A stretch of DNA of 38,345 bases from contig NW_021940938.1 in the NCBI RefSeq assembly GCF_004337985.1, positions 1 through 38,345 of the forward strand. The letters run 5' to 3'. A program made the translations under genes and the position numbers. A model generated the notes under the pieces. The model was not told where the DNA came from. It was given only the letters and a program-made list of their open reading frames with translations, and made no database searches. Numbering within the stretch: the first letter of the stretch is position 1; the number at the start of each line of letters is the position of its first letter. This DNA comes from Pyricularia pennisetigena. Its lineage: Eukaryota; Ascomycota; Sordariomycetes; Magnaporthales; Pyriculariaceae. Positions 18,860 to 28,228 of the stretch are shown here, in pieces.

Positions 18860-20100
18860 TTAGGGGACGCGTCTACTGGCAGGTGACCTAAGCCGGCACA
18901 ACGCCTTTCGAAACCCCGGCAAGCGATGGCGGCGACGAGACACACGATGCGAGGAGCACCACGGAACGCCATGTAATATCGGGGGGTTTAGGGATTCCGC
19001 TCGCTTCTGCTCAACTGTATCGTGAATAAGGCCGACAGACGGCGACCGGCTGCTTAAACGCCCCCAGCCCTGGGCCATCCTATATCTGTTCTCGGCCTCA
19101 ACCGCCGCATTGTGAACAGCCTGGTCTGCTTTGTCTGACTTTTTCCACAATCGTCGAATACAGGTCCGCGTCTCCCAGGACTTTATCTCTTTCCCATCAA
19201 TGTTCCATTTAAAGAGGACATAAGTTGTGGGGTTTTTTTTTCGCTGGGGCTCGATTGCATCCAGTTCATGCAGGGAAATATCCAAACCACGTGTCCAGGC
19301 AACCCCGTAAATCCCAAGTATATGACGTCCGCTGTATTTCCGTTTACCGTTTTCCATCTTTTCTCCATATCAGTTCTCCTGGTTGGAAACATTCTGTTTT
19401 TGATATGTCATATGTTTCTCACCTTCGTACTTTGGGGGATACCAGTAATCTTCAATGCGATACGTCGGAGCGCTTTTACTGCCATACATGATATATCTAG
19501 TACCCCAGCCACCGAGCCACCCTACAGTCTTGACGTTTCCATCTGGAGCGCTTCCAGGAAAGGGAACCAATGGCTTCTCATGCTGTCAAAGGGTTCTTGT
19601 TTCCTAACGTCCCCGAGTTGGCCACGAGTATGCCCTGTTTCAACGCTTGTATTATTGTTTGGTTGCTTATCGCTGTTTCTACTTGTATCCTGACCTTGTT
19701 CTTCCGCACCATCTCGAGAGTTGGATTCTGTGAAATAAGAATCATCTAATTCAAATAGGTCCTCCTCAGGTTTGTCGAGCAGAGTTCTGAACCATTCCTT
19801 TTGTTTGGAATCAGTAGTTCGGTCCATCGAAGCTTTAAGCTTTTCCCGACGCTCCTGCACGATCGCTATTTTGTTTTTAAAGGCGGTCTCGGAACTTTGG
19901 TTGTTGTCCTCCGGGTCTTGAGCTTCCTCGTCTAGAAGCTCTTGAGCGTCGATTTCCATCGCGTCCATTTCATTCAACTCTAGCAATCCTTCCTTAGGTT
20001 TGCTAAGCAATTCGTCATAATATTTCTTTCTGGTCGCATCTTTGCTCGCTCGCTTTAAGACCTTGAGCTTTTTGCGACGTTCTGCAGCCAAAGAAGACAT
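18860..20100 (-). pseudogene. Gene X paralogue, broken by frameshifts and a nonsense codon
   Basis: The core matches gene X (2347-3573): PDGNVKTVGWLGG, YRIEDYWYPPKYE, HILGIYGVAW and KWNIDGKEIKSWETRTCIRRLW. Translation begins at ATG 20100 (MSSLAAERRKKLKVLK). The first frame ends near 19522; homology resumes in another frame from about 19580. It then meets a TGA at 19370-19372, where gene X has Arg in NERNRYG, consistent with a CGA-to-TGA change. Past SPSVGLIHDTVEQKRAESLN the C-terminus no longer resembles gene X, so a further frameshift is likely. The N-terminal half differs from gene X and contains two copies of a roughly 38-aa unit (RRKKLKVLKRASKD... and RREKLKASMDRTTD..., each ending KPx(E/G)xLxEL). 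The function is unknown. Confidence 0.75.
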
Positions 20101-21048
20101 AGTGCAGGCTACAACTTGGCTAGAATATGTTGTTTGCCCTCTAAAATTATACTCTCGGGTCATTGGGACGCCCAAATATTTATATTCAATCTTATTAAAA
20201 CCTGTCTCGGATCTCCAGTTATGAGATACGAGTTCAATTCCAAATTAGGGTTGTTTTCATTAGACATTGAGTCCGTTGGAGTCAGTGCATGCCTTAGAGG
20301 AGGCCCCAAAATTTGTCTAAAGCTGTAAATTAAAACCTCTATTGGATTTATCAGGCATGGCACAGTTTTGTATCAGCTACGAACTAATGTTTGCTGCGAC
20401 AAAATCCCGAATTTGGGATAAATGGTAAAGACTCATTTGGGGAAAGTAATGGTCATATTTCGGGCTGAGAAAACCCATATTTAATTTCAAGACTTTCTTT
20501 AGTCCCGTCAAGCGGTTTTTGCTTGTTCGCTTCCTTTTCTTCTCAATGGTCCGCAAGATGAAGTTGCTTTCATGTTGCAGATGGATTAGTGGACGCTGCG
20601 GTAGGAAAAACGGGAGTTCAACAAACGATACAGCCAAAATAATGAAGCATGAGTCGACTGAGTCAGTCGTTTTTGCCACCGCTAAAGCCTGTTGACGCAC
20701 ACAACGTACACGTGGGTCGGGCATGAATCGGTAGGAGAGCCATGTATTGGTCTACGTTGCGCTATATAGCCTAAAGAGCACTGAACGGCTTTTATCCTGC
20801 GCTGAGCGCTGACTAAGCCCCTGTAGTCATGTGACCTGTGTCTCTATCTTCTGCAACACCTGTCACTTCTCCCAGCCGAAAGAAATACAAATCATACGGA
20901 AGATTCAACGCACCGAGTAGTTACACCATTTAGGCTTCATCAACAACCTAACATATAATTGGTTGTTTATGTCGCGACCACACGTTCTGCTGGGGACGCG
21001 GGTGAGGCTAAAGCAGCTCAACCCTATAACCGCACCCAAAGAAAATGA
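20101..21048. other. Intergenic, left flank of the transposon
   Basis: One 115-codon minus-strand frame (20377-20724) with a basic central region is open, but no family is recognised. The 100 bp before the transposon do not clearly match the N-terminal part of the hydrolase whose C-terminal fragment lies on the transposon's other side. Confidence 0.4.
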
Positions 21049-21050
21049 TA

Positions 21051-21092
21051 ACGTTGGGCTCCACATCTCCGACCCCCCTAAAGTCCGGCCCC
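21051..21092 (+). repeat. Left terminal inverted repeat
   Basis: This is identical over 42 bp to the reverse complement of 22867-22908 and is preceded by the TA target. Confidence 0.95.
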
Positions 21093-21201
21093 TAAAAATA
21101 TCTACTCAGCCACGTCAACCCTTTGTTTTATTTTATAAATATCTAGACGAATTTTTCACTTTAGAACTTGCATTTTGAAGATTCTTGCTCCAAACTTTCC
21201 A

Positions 21202-22809
21202 ATGAAACAGTACACTGAAAATCAGCTTCTTGCTGCCATTTCTGACATAAGAAATGGCAAATCAGTTCACAAAACCTCGCAAAAATGGGGTATTCCTCGG
21301 AGTACCCTTCACGATCGTTTAAAGGGGGCCCAGTCAATTCAACAAGCGAAAAGATTTTGTCAAAGGCTTTCACAGGAGCAGGAGACCTATTTGGCAGATT
21401 GGGTACTTGCGCAGGCCGCGTTAGGCCTTCCGCCAACGCATCAAGAACTACGCTATTTTGCGGAACGAATTCTTCAGGCCGCCGGAGAAAGAAAAAGCCT
21501 TGGGAAACATTGGGTTAGCCGTTTTATAGCCCGATATCCAATTTTGAAAACCCAAAGGCCCCGGCGAATAGAAAATGCCCGGGTTAATGGGGCTACAACC
21601 GAGGTAATTAAATCTTGGTGGTCCTATTTGAAAAATCCCGTTATCGATACTATAAAACCGGCCAACCGTTGGAATATGGACGAAACAGGTATAATGGAAG
21701 GCAAAGGATCTAATGGCCTGGTGTTAGGGCGTAATAAAATCCGGCCATTACAGCGAAAAGAGCCTGGAACGCGGGGTTGGACGAGCATAATCGAATGTGT
21801 ATCAGCTACGGGGGCTGTTATACCTCCCCTCGTTATATTTAAGGGGAAAAACGTACAGCAACAATGGTTTCCAGCTGATTTAAGTCCTTTCGATACCTGG
21901 CAATTTCATGCAACAGAAAACGGGTGGACAAATAATGAAACAGGTATCGAATGGTTAAAAAAGGTGTTTATTCCAAATACCCAACCTTTAACTCCTGAAA
22001 AGCGTTTATTAGTTCTCGACGGCCACGGATCACACGTCAGCGACGAGTTTATGCTTGTTTGCCTCCAAAATAATATTCAGCTTTTATATTTACCTCCTCA
22101 TTCGTCGCACGTTCTTCAACCGTTGGATTTATCGGTTTTTGGGCCGTTAAAGGAAGCTTATCGACGTCACCTGGGATTTGTAAACCAGTTTTGCTGTTCA
22201 ACGGTTGTTGGGAAACGAAACTTTCTACTTTGCTATCGAAAAGCCAGATCAAAAGCATTTATAGCAAAAACCATTCAATCTGGTTGGCGTACGACGGGGT
22301 TATGGCCGGTGAACTTGGCAAAACCACTTTTAAACCCGTTTTTATTAGAAAATAGCAACGCCAACGTCGAAAAAGGTAGAAATAACGGCTTCCAAAGGGA
22401 TAAAACACCGGAAAGCCCAAACCAAAAAATTAACGACCAATCTTTACTTATTTGGAAAACCCCTAAAACGACCCGAGATATTCGACTTCAACTACAGGAA
22501 ATTTCCCGGTCCGAAAAAAGTAACGCCACTTCACGGCTTTTGTTTGCAAAAGTCCAAAAAAGCTTCGAAACCAAGGATATCTTATTGGCTGAAGCTCAGC
22601 AAAAAATCAGTTTGTTAAAAGCAAAATTGGAGGCGGTACGGCCGGTCAAAAGGAAAAGGGTAATTCCGGATCCCAACGAGCTTTTGGTCAGCAAAAAAAA
22701 CGTTTATGAAGCACAGGAAAATAATAGGGACTGTTTAGAGGATTTGAACGATGGAGAAGAGGTTAGCGAACCGGGAGAGCCTGACAATGATTGTATTATT
22801 GTGCGTTGA
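21202..22809 (+). CDS. Pogo/Fot1-type transposase
   Basis: This 535-aa intact transposase starts at ATG 21202 (MKQYTENQLL); the frame is open upstream but only from non-ATG codons. The N-terminus has a Psq-type helix-turn-helix (LLAAISDIRNGKSVHKTSQKW, then PRSTLHDRL), followed by a CENP-B/Tc5-type DNA-binding helix region (GLPPTHQELRYFAERIL). The DDE catalytic domain shows Asp160 in NMDETG, Asp273 in LVLDGHGSH and Asp309 in LQPLDLSVFGPLK. The C-terminal 100 residues are basic, then acidic (GEEVSEPGEPDND). It would bind the element's own inverted repeats and cut and paste it at TA in the nucleus. No frameshift or RIP-like stop is visible. Confidence 0.95.
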   Translation: MKQYTENQLLAAISDIRNGKSVHKTSQKWGIPRSTLHDRLKGAQSIQQAKRFCQRLSQEQETYLADWVLAQAALGLPPTHQELRYFAERILQAAGERKSLGKHWVSRFIARYPILKTQRPRRIENARVNGATTEVIKSWWSYLKNPVIDTIKPANRWNMDETGIMEGKGSNGLVLGRNKIRPLQRKEPGTRGWTSIIECVSATGAVIPPLVIFKGKNVQQQWFPADLSPFDTWQFHATENGWTNNETGIEWLKKVFIPNTQPLTPEKRLLVLDGHGSHVSDEFMLVCLQNNIQLLYLPPHSSHVLQPLDLSVFGPLKEAYRRHLGFVNQFCCSTVVGKRNFLLCYRKARSKAFIAKTIQSGWRTTGLWPVNLAKPLLNPFLLENSNANVEKGRNNGFQRDKTPESPNQKINDQSLLIWKTPKTTRDIRLQLQEISRSEKSNATSRLLFAKVQKSFETKDILLAEAQQKISLLKAKLEAVRPVKRKRVIPDPNELLVSKKNVYEAQENNRDCLEDLNDGEEVSEPGEPDNDCIIVR

Positions 22810-22866
22810 TAGGTTTACATTTAAATCGGTTTATAAAAGGGGTATTTCGTCGTTACATTTTTCAAG

Positions 22867-22908
22867 GGGGCCGGACTTTAGGGGGGTCGGAGATGTGGAG
22901 CCCAACGT
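22867..22908 (-). repeat. Right terminal inverted repeat
   Basis: This is identical over 42 bp to the reverse complement of 21051-21092 and is followed by the TA target. Confidence 0.95.
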
Positions 22909-22910
22909 TA

Positions 22911-23164
22911 CAAAGTACGCGGCGCCAGCGCGGGCTGGGCCGGATAAGCTGCGGGGCCTCCCGCCTACATTTGTGGACGTCGGGGGACTGGATTTGTTCC
23001 GCCAAGATATTACCAAGTTTGTAGCCGCGCTGGCCACCGCCGGCGTTGACGTCGAGTTCCACCATTACTCGGGGCTTCCACACGGCGTTGAAATGATGGC
23101 GCCGGGGATCAGCAAAGCTATTGCCATGAATAAGAATACCTGCAGATTCATTTGTAGATTTTAG
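22911..23164 (+). pseudogene. C-terminal fragment of an HSL-type hydrolase
   Basis: About 83 codons, from KYAAPARAGPDKLRGLPPT to the TAG at 23162-23164, are highly similar to the last quarter of the hydrolase at 739-1740. They include VDVGGLDLFR and LPHGVE, so they keep the acid and histidine of the triad. The nucleophile and oxyanion parts are absent. Homology begins within about five bases of the transposon's right TA. The left flank of the transposon does not carry the missing part, so the gene was already truncated or was rearranged at this site. It converges on the acyltransferase at 23410, mirroring the layout at 250-1740. Confidence 0.88.
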
Positions 23165-23409
23165 CCCTAGAAAACCAATCCAATAGAACATAGCGCAATA
23201 AGTGCAGAACAGGGAGATACTTTCGAAGGCTTGCATCCCCAGAGCCGGCGGGGCCAAACTGATAGGGAAACCAGTCGCAGCCCGGCTATTAAACCCTCCT
23301 TCTAGCTCCAGGCAAAATACAATGATTTCAACGCACGACGGGGGTTACAGCTGCAGCAGAACGAATTGTATTTACCAGCCGTGGGAACCAATCAAGAAAT
23401 ACTAGCCAA

Positions 23410-25308
23410 TCACCCCCGCCTATCTATTTCCCGCAGCTCCCTTTCTACAATCTTCCAATGCTCAGGATGCAGTGTACCCTGAACCCAGGCGCCATTTTCC
23501 CCCCTCGCGAAAATAAATAGCTGCATTTTGGCAAGCATGAAAGAGGAGTGCTTGGGAATGACCAAAATTCCAACCGGAGTGCAACCTTTGCGCGGCTCCA
23601 TAGATGCATTAGCCCTTTTTTCCTGACCCGCAGCAACAGGCGCCATGGCTGTGGTTTTCTGATTAACGCTGCCGCTCGTCTTGCTTGTAGCTGGAGACGT
23701 TACCCTGGGCACCGCCTCCGCAACTTTGCCTTTGTCGGCTGGTTCATTCCTTTCAACTTTTTCAACAACCGCTGGCGCGAATATGTTCATTTCGAACAAT
23801 GGTCCTACTTTGAGACTGCTAAAAGTGACCTGGAAGCAGTCGATGCCTCCGATGATGGGGAGCCCAACGAGGCGGGAGGCGTATGCTTTCAGCTGCACCT
23901 TGGCAAGAGCGCGAAGCTGAGGCTCTGTCAAGCCGGCGTGGAGGCTCGACCGGACCGATGCCGCCGTCAGGCCTAGGGACGAAAACTTCGCCCGCGCGGT
24001 GTGGTCCCCTTGGTCCTTGGGAATCACGGCTTGGGCGGGAAGCAAAGCTTGTACAGACATGGTGAGGTTGGAAATGAACACACCGGGCTTGGGCAGTCGA
24101 GCTGTCAACGACGGAAGGCGGTCGCGGATGTTGAGAATGATGGATATATTGACAGTGCGGCGAGACTTGGGAGGCAAAGCTCTTGCCGCCGCTCTGGTGA
24201 AAAATGCAATCATGGCATCACTCTCGCTAACAAACGGCCGCCCCGATTCGCGGTCGGGAACGAGATCGCCGGGGATGAATGCGTCATGTGCGTATTTCTT
24301 GCCGTTCTTTACAGGTCCGCCTGACCCGGCGTTGCCCTGCTCGTCTGCCGCCTCCAAAGCTGACAATGACCCCTGCCGAATCTTGTCTATCACGCGCTTC
24401 GGCACCCATATATTGCGCAACTCCTGCTTTTCGGCGAACAGCGCGCGAATAATGAGCATCACCAGCCACATGATACGCATTAGTGCGAACTTTACTATTT
24501 TACTCGAGTCGAAAAATATTTCCTCTTTAATCGGCACCCTGTCGGGAGCATCTGAAATGAGGTCGTTCAGGAGGTCGTACCTCAAAGACAGGCAGGGCGG
24601 TACTTGATTCGAAAGGCCCGCAAGCGTGTAAGCCCATGCCGTCAAGAGTTCACTGAGCCCGGCACCATCCATAGTTGCGTGCGGCCAGGTCAAGCATGTC
24701 AGCGTGGCGTCTTCAAAAGACACAATGTGAAGCCACAGCTGGGGCAGGTCCGAGCGCAGGTAGTCTTCCAAACATGTGGGTACTCCATTCGGCTGTGCGA
24801 ACTCATGAAATTTCGTGGGCGATGGCGCCAGGTTGATCTCTTCCGGCTCATATGTAGGCAGTTGACGACCCAGCTCGTGATCTTGAACGCGACAGTAATG
24901 AACTGCATGAGAAAATCCAAAGGCCGGTCGTTGTTCGGTGAACTCCTTAGGTACGCGAATTACCAAATGACCATTTTCCTGTTTCGGCCGTCAGTCTTTC
25001 GGAAGTTCTAGCAACGAGCGCTCAGGCTAGCTAACAAAGTTTGCCTTGCCTGATCTGCTTCGAATGCTGTTTGATCTTACATTCCTGCGAAGTCGTCCGC
25101 CAAGCTTCCTCCAATCCCCCGTCTTTATAACGCTGACGAGTGTCTCTTGCAGTTTGACTGGGTCGAGGACTTGGTCAAATTTCAGCATGGTCCAGCCCAT
25201 CATGTTGCTGATTGCGCCCACTCGGTCAATTGCATTGAGTTGGAAGACGTCGTCCGTAGGGACGTTGGTCACCCGCCTGAAGCCTATATGTTTGAGGAGA
25301 CTCTTCAT
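23410..25308 (-). CDS. BAHD-like CoA acyltransferase, two exons
   Basis: Exon 1 is 25308-25081 (76 codons) and exon 2 is 24978-23410, together 598 aa. The 102-nt intron has a GTAAGA donor, a GACTGAC branch and an AACAG acceptor; both sides are phase 0 and join LRRN to ENGHLVIRV. Exon 1 has the BAHD-type N-terminal region with LNAIDRV and TGDWRKLGGRL. The active-site HxxxDG is HATMDG (His176, Asp180). SDAMIAFFTRAAARALPP and RTVNISIILNIRDRLP match the central channel region. Near the end FEMNIFAPAV replaces the usual DFGWG. A Thr/Ser/Ala-rich insert (about residues 490-540) makes it longer than the usual 450-500 residues. It probably acylates a small molecule from acyl-CoA; the substrate is unknown. 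A deleted copy lies at 250-505. Confidence 0.8.
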
Positions 25309-26143
25309 GTTGACAGCGTTGAACTTGAATGTGAAAATTCAATGTGATATGGATTTATGCTCTAAGGGCGAGTTACTGCTCAATCTGTTAAATAAATACC
25401 GATGTGGCATCTTTATTTTTACGGACTTGCTGAAATGACATGTTTTATTTGCGGGCGTGCAATCGCACGTACGCAAAACAACTAAACTCAAACTTCGTGA
25501 TAAGTACGATTGGATTATAAAAGTGGAGTTCGGTTCAGCGTGACCTGCGATCGACGCGACCTTAATTCGGTCGAGTAGATATGCTCCCTAAAACGGGCTC
25601 CTTCAGCGCTTGTCCTTAGTGGACAGAAAAACGGTCAACACTTGGGGACCAAACCCGGTCGCATTGAAAGATAAGGCGATGAGCCACACGACGGACCAGT
25701 GTCCAACTTTTGGGCGAACATCAATGGAAACCTCTAGCAAAAACAAAGAGGCGTACGTCAAATTGAGGTTTAGAGGAGCATGGCGTTTACAAACCCCCTG
25801 AGCTCGAAACAAAATTCTATCCGGAAGCACGGTGATAATATAAAATTGTACTCCAAGTATTTCTACTATACCTTCAGTAACATTTCCATCAGTCAAAAAA
25901 ACTGCCTTTTAATCATGACTAATGCGAGAGCAGATGTCTCTTTTCTTAGACTCACATTTCGTCTTTGGAACTTGCCTGCAGTTTCGTTCCGCAATGTACA
26001 TCTCTAAGCTAAAATAAAATCAGAACCCAATCGGGTCTCTTTGTCAATGTCGACTGGTTTGCGCGGTGATTACATGTTCATCAAGCCGTTTGGCATATTT
26101 AGTCAACGCCGCGATATTCGAAAAAGTCGCAAAACTCGGGCAG
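25309..26143. other. Intergenic, nothing recognised
   Basis: This 0.8-kb AT-rich stretch has short frames only (97 codons or fewer). It includes the acyltransferase promoter side (25309 onward) and the 3' side of the BAHD fragment. Confidence 0.45.
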
Positions 26144-26725
26144 TTATATCATTTTATCCACAAGCTCTTTTTCCATGGTCACCGAAAAAACGTACCCTTC
26201 GTCGGGGTCAGCGGACCTGACAGGCGGATGCATAGTCACAGCGCCCTCCGTCGAAAAGCCGCCGAACAGATGCCGATAATTAATCGGCTTCCCGAACCCA
26301 AAGTCAAAGCTACTAACGTCGGCAGGCCTGTGGTTAGTTACAAACATGCTCATGGGCGGGTACGAGTCTAGTCGCAGGCTGATGGTGCTCTTGTCCCTAA
26401 CAGGCGCCACCTTATGCAGCAGTTCGTCGATATGCTCGTTGTCGCAGCTGTTTGTCAGCGCGCGGATATAGGACGTTAGCTTGCTCAGCGGCGCCTCGTC
26501 CACCACTTCGGCGACCGTCAATGGAGTGACAGGGCTCGTATCTGAAGTAGCGCAGCCCAACGCGTTGCGCATCAGTCCCTGGGGCAAGGGTGGGCGGCAA
26601 AGCCGCGGTCGTAGGTTGATAGCCTCGCCCCACCACAAAACCATATCTCGCGAGGGGTTGTACAAGGTAGCCCTCACTCTAGCAATCGGTAAAAACAATA
26701 CAACAAACAAAATCGGTATTCTCAT
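26144..26725 (-). pseudogene. C-terminal portion of a second BAHD acyltransferase
   Basis: The protein reads as the last third of a BAHD enzyme: NLRPRLCRPPLPQGLMRNAL (the NVRPR...PPLP...GN block), then helices, then DFGFGKP (the DFGWG motif, encoded near 26286-26306), and GYVFSVTMEKELVDKM at the end. The catalytic HxxxDG half is not found in the upstream 500 bp in any frame that I can recognise. The first residues (MRIPILFVVLFLPIAR) look like a signal peptide, but may be translated intron ending TTGCTAG before the homology starts at about 26660. I therefore call it a truncated remnant; an unrecognised upstream exon remains possible. A P450 remnant lies upstream on the other strand. Confidence 0.65.
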
Positions 26726-27535
26726 GCATGGTAACTAGCTAACTGTAACTATCTACGTGTTACATGAATCTGTTGAAGATTCTGCGACGTGTTCCGAGAT
26801 CACGTGGTTCACAACGTGATCTCTCTACACGCATGTCAGACCGCGCATCAACACTTTCCAAGTATCTCTGCCTGCAAGTAGATAATACATTCCCGAAAGT
26901 AGTTTTCGCTGTCTTGGGTCTGGGTAGAAGCTCGCGGAGTCTCTCGAAGGGGCAGCCGTCGCCGACGCCTGCGGCCAGGCCCAGCTTGCGCCATATCCCC
27001 TGGCGTTTCGGGGCTATGCAACCAAAAAGGCAGCTGAGGCTGGCTGCTCGGAGACGGGGACAAAACTGCCTCTCCAATCTTCAAAGGAGCCATCAAAAAT
27101 TGCACAGAAAAACTGTCAAAATAACGCTCATAATTTATTGACTGCACCAATGGTGAGTCGAACATAATTTTATCAACCTCAACTGCTATGCGGCGCATAC
27201 ACTTTGGCCGCAACCATTGGTTTATTCAACACCAACCATGCCGATGTGTCCCAGTCCCTTTCGGATGCTTTGTCATGCCGCATTCCCCAGGCACAACAAA
27301 GGGCCCGCGGAAGCAAGCACGTGAGGTGATGGAACGACCTGTTTGTCTTTATCGATAAAACGCTACTCTGTTCTGCCATTCCACATCGAATTATAGCGTC
27401 TTTTATTAATCGGCCAGACGCGCAACAGGTGCCGCACAAAGCCCCGCATCGCTAATGTCCGCGCCAGGCGTCGGCTCAAGCAGAAATGGCTGCCGCACGG
27501 GTACAGGAACAAATTGACTCGCTCGTCCAAATGAT
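26726..27535. other. Interval between the BAHD and P450 remnants
   Basis: Overlapping minus-strand frames (26848-27213 and 26760-27077) are open, but neither shows a clear BAHD motif. They may include decayed exons of the BAHD gene. Confidence 0.35.
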
Positions 27536-28228
27536 TTGACCACTCATTTATTGCTAGGAATAGGAATGTCCTACTTGACCCGTATCTCGACCTTCCCTTA
27601 CCCTCCGCGGCCGTTGCCTAGACATTGTGCACAAGCTCGTCCTCTGCCGCCGGCAGATGCGGATGCCCGAGTGGTTGCGAGAGAAGCTGGCCAAAACCTC
27701 GACGCCCTTCAAACGCTCATGTTTAGGTATTCGCTCGATTCTTCTACCGAGTACTTCTGCGGCGCTTCAGTTGAGTCTCAGCTCAGGGAGCGACATCGTG
27801 AAATGAAAACCAAAACCGAGGACGAGATCGACTTTGCATCGGCCCTGGACCGCGCAATGGAGGGCCTCGCCACCAGAGGACAGTTCTTCGAATGCGGCCC
27901 ATACATCTGGCCCAGGGGTTTTCAGAAAGCCTTCCAAGACTGCCACGTCTTCGTAGACAAGTACGTAGCCCGACGACTGGACAACGGTTTCACTGTCACA
28001 GCCGAAAAACAGGCATTTACCGAGGCAAATGAGGAAAAAGGGAGATACATCTTTTTGGACGCGTTGGCCGAAGACTTCCCCGACACCGTCGAGCTTCGGT
28101 ACCAAATTCTGGGCGTGCTGTTCGCCGGCCGCGACATCACGGCCTCACTCATTAGTTGGGTGTTTTACGACATCTTTTGTCGTGTGTGGTTTGTGGTAGC
28201 TATTTGGTTTGATTTGAATGGTGAGTAA
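27536..28228 (+). pseudogene. Cytochrome P450 fragment (CYP52-like)
   Basis: The 230-codon frame holds the central part of a microsomal P450. FRYSLDSSTEYFCGASVESQ matches the C/D-helix region of fungal CYP52-type enzymes, and LRYQILGVLFAGRDITASLISWVFY is the oxygen-binding I-helix (AGxD/ET motif as AGRDITAS). After WVFYDI the similarity is lost and a stop follows. The ExxR and heme-binding Cys motifs are missing, as are the N-terminal membrane anchor and an ATG. The protein cannot bind heme properly, so it is a remnant. The family normally hydroxylates alkanes or fatty acids at the endoplasmic reticulum. Its first 50 codons are of doubtful homology. Confidence 0.75.

Larger units (their letters stand above)
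21051..22908 (+). mobile_element. Complete Pot2/Fot1-like DNA transposon
   Basis: The element is 1858 bp. Perfect 42-bp terminal inverted repeats (21051-21092 and 22867-22908) begin ACGTTGGGCTCCACATCTCC and contain GACCCCCC. It is flanked by TA on both sides (21049-21050 and 22909-22910), the target duplication of the Tc1/mariner/pogo superfamily. Size, terminal-repeat length, TA target and a 535-aa transposase all agree with what I recall of Pot2 from Pyricularia. The transposase frame is uninterrupted and the termini are identical, so the copy is probably young and may be mobile. Confidence 0.95.

Noticed and set aside
20930..21050. Possible hydrolase N-terminal sequence left of the transposon (AGDAGEAKAA resembling YAGGKARAE)
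   Set aside because: Similarity is weak and short, whereas the right-side fragment is highly similar to the intact gene; simple insertion into one gene would leave equal similarity on both sides.
27000..27100. A frame reading LLAGRDT-like near 26880 that resembles a P450 I-helix
   Set aside because: Only a few residues match, and the surrounding sequence in that frame has stops and no P450 context.
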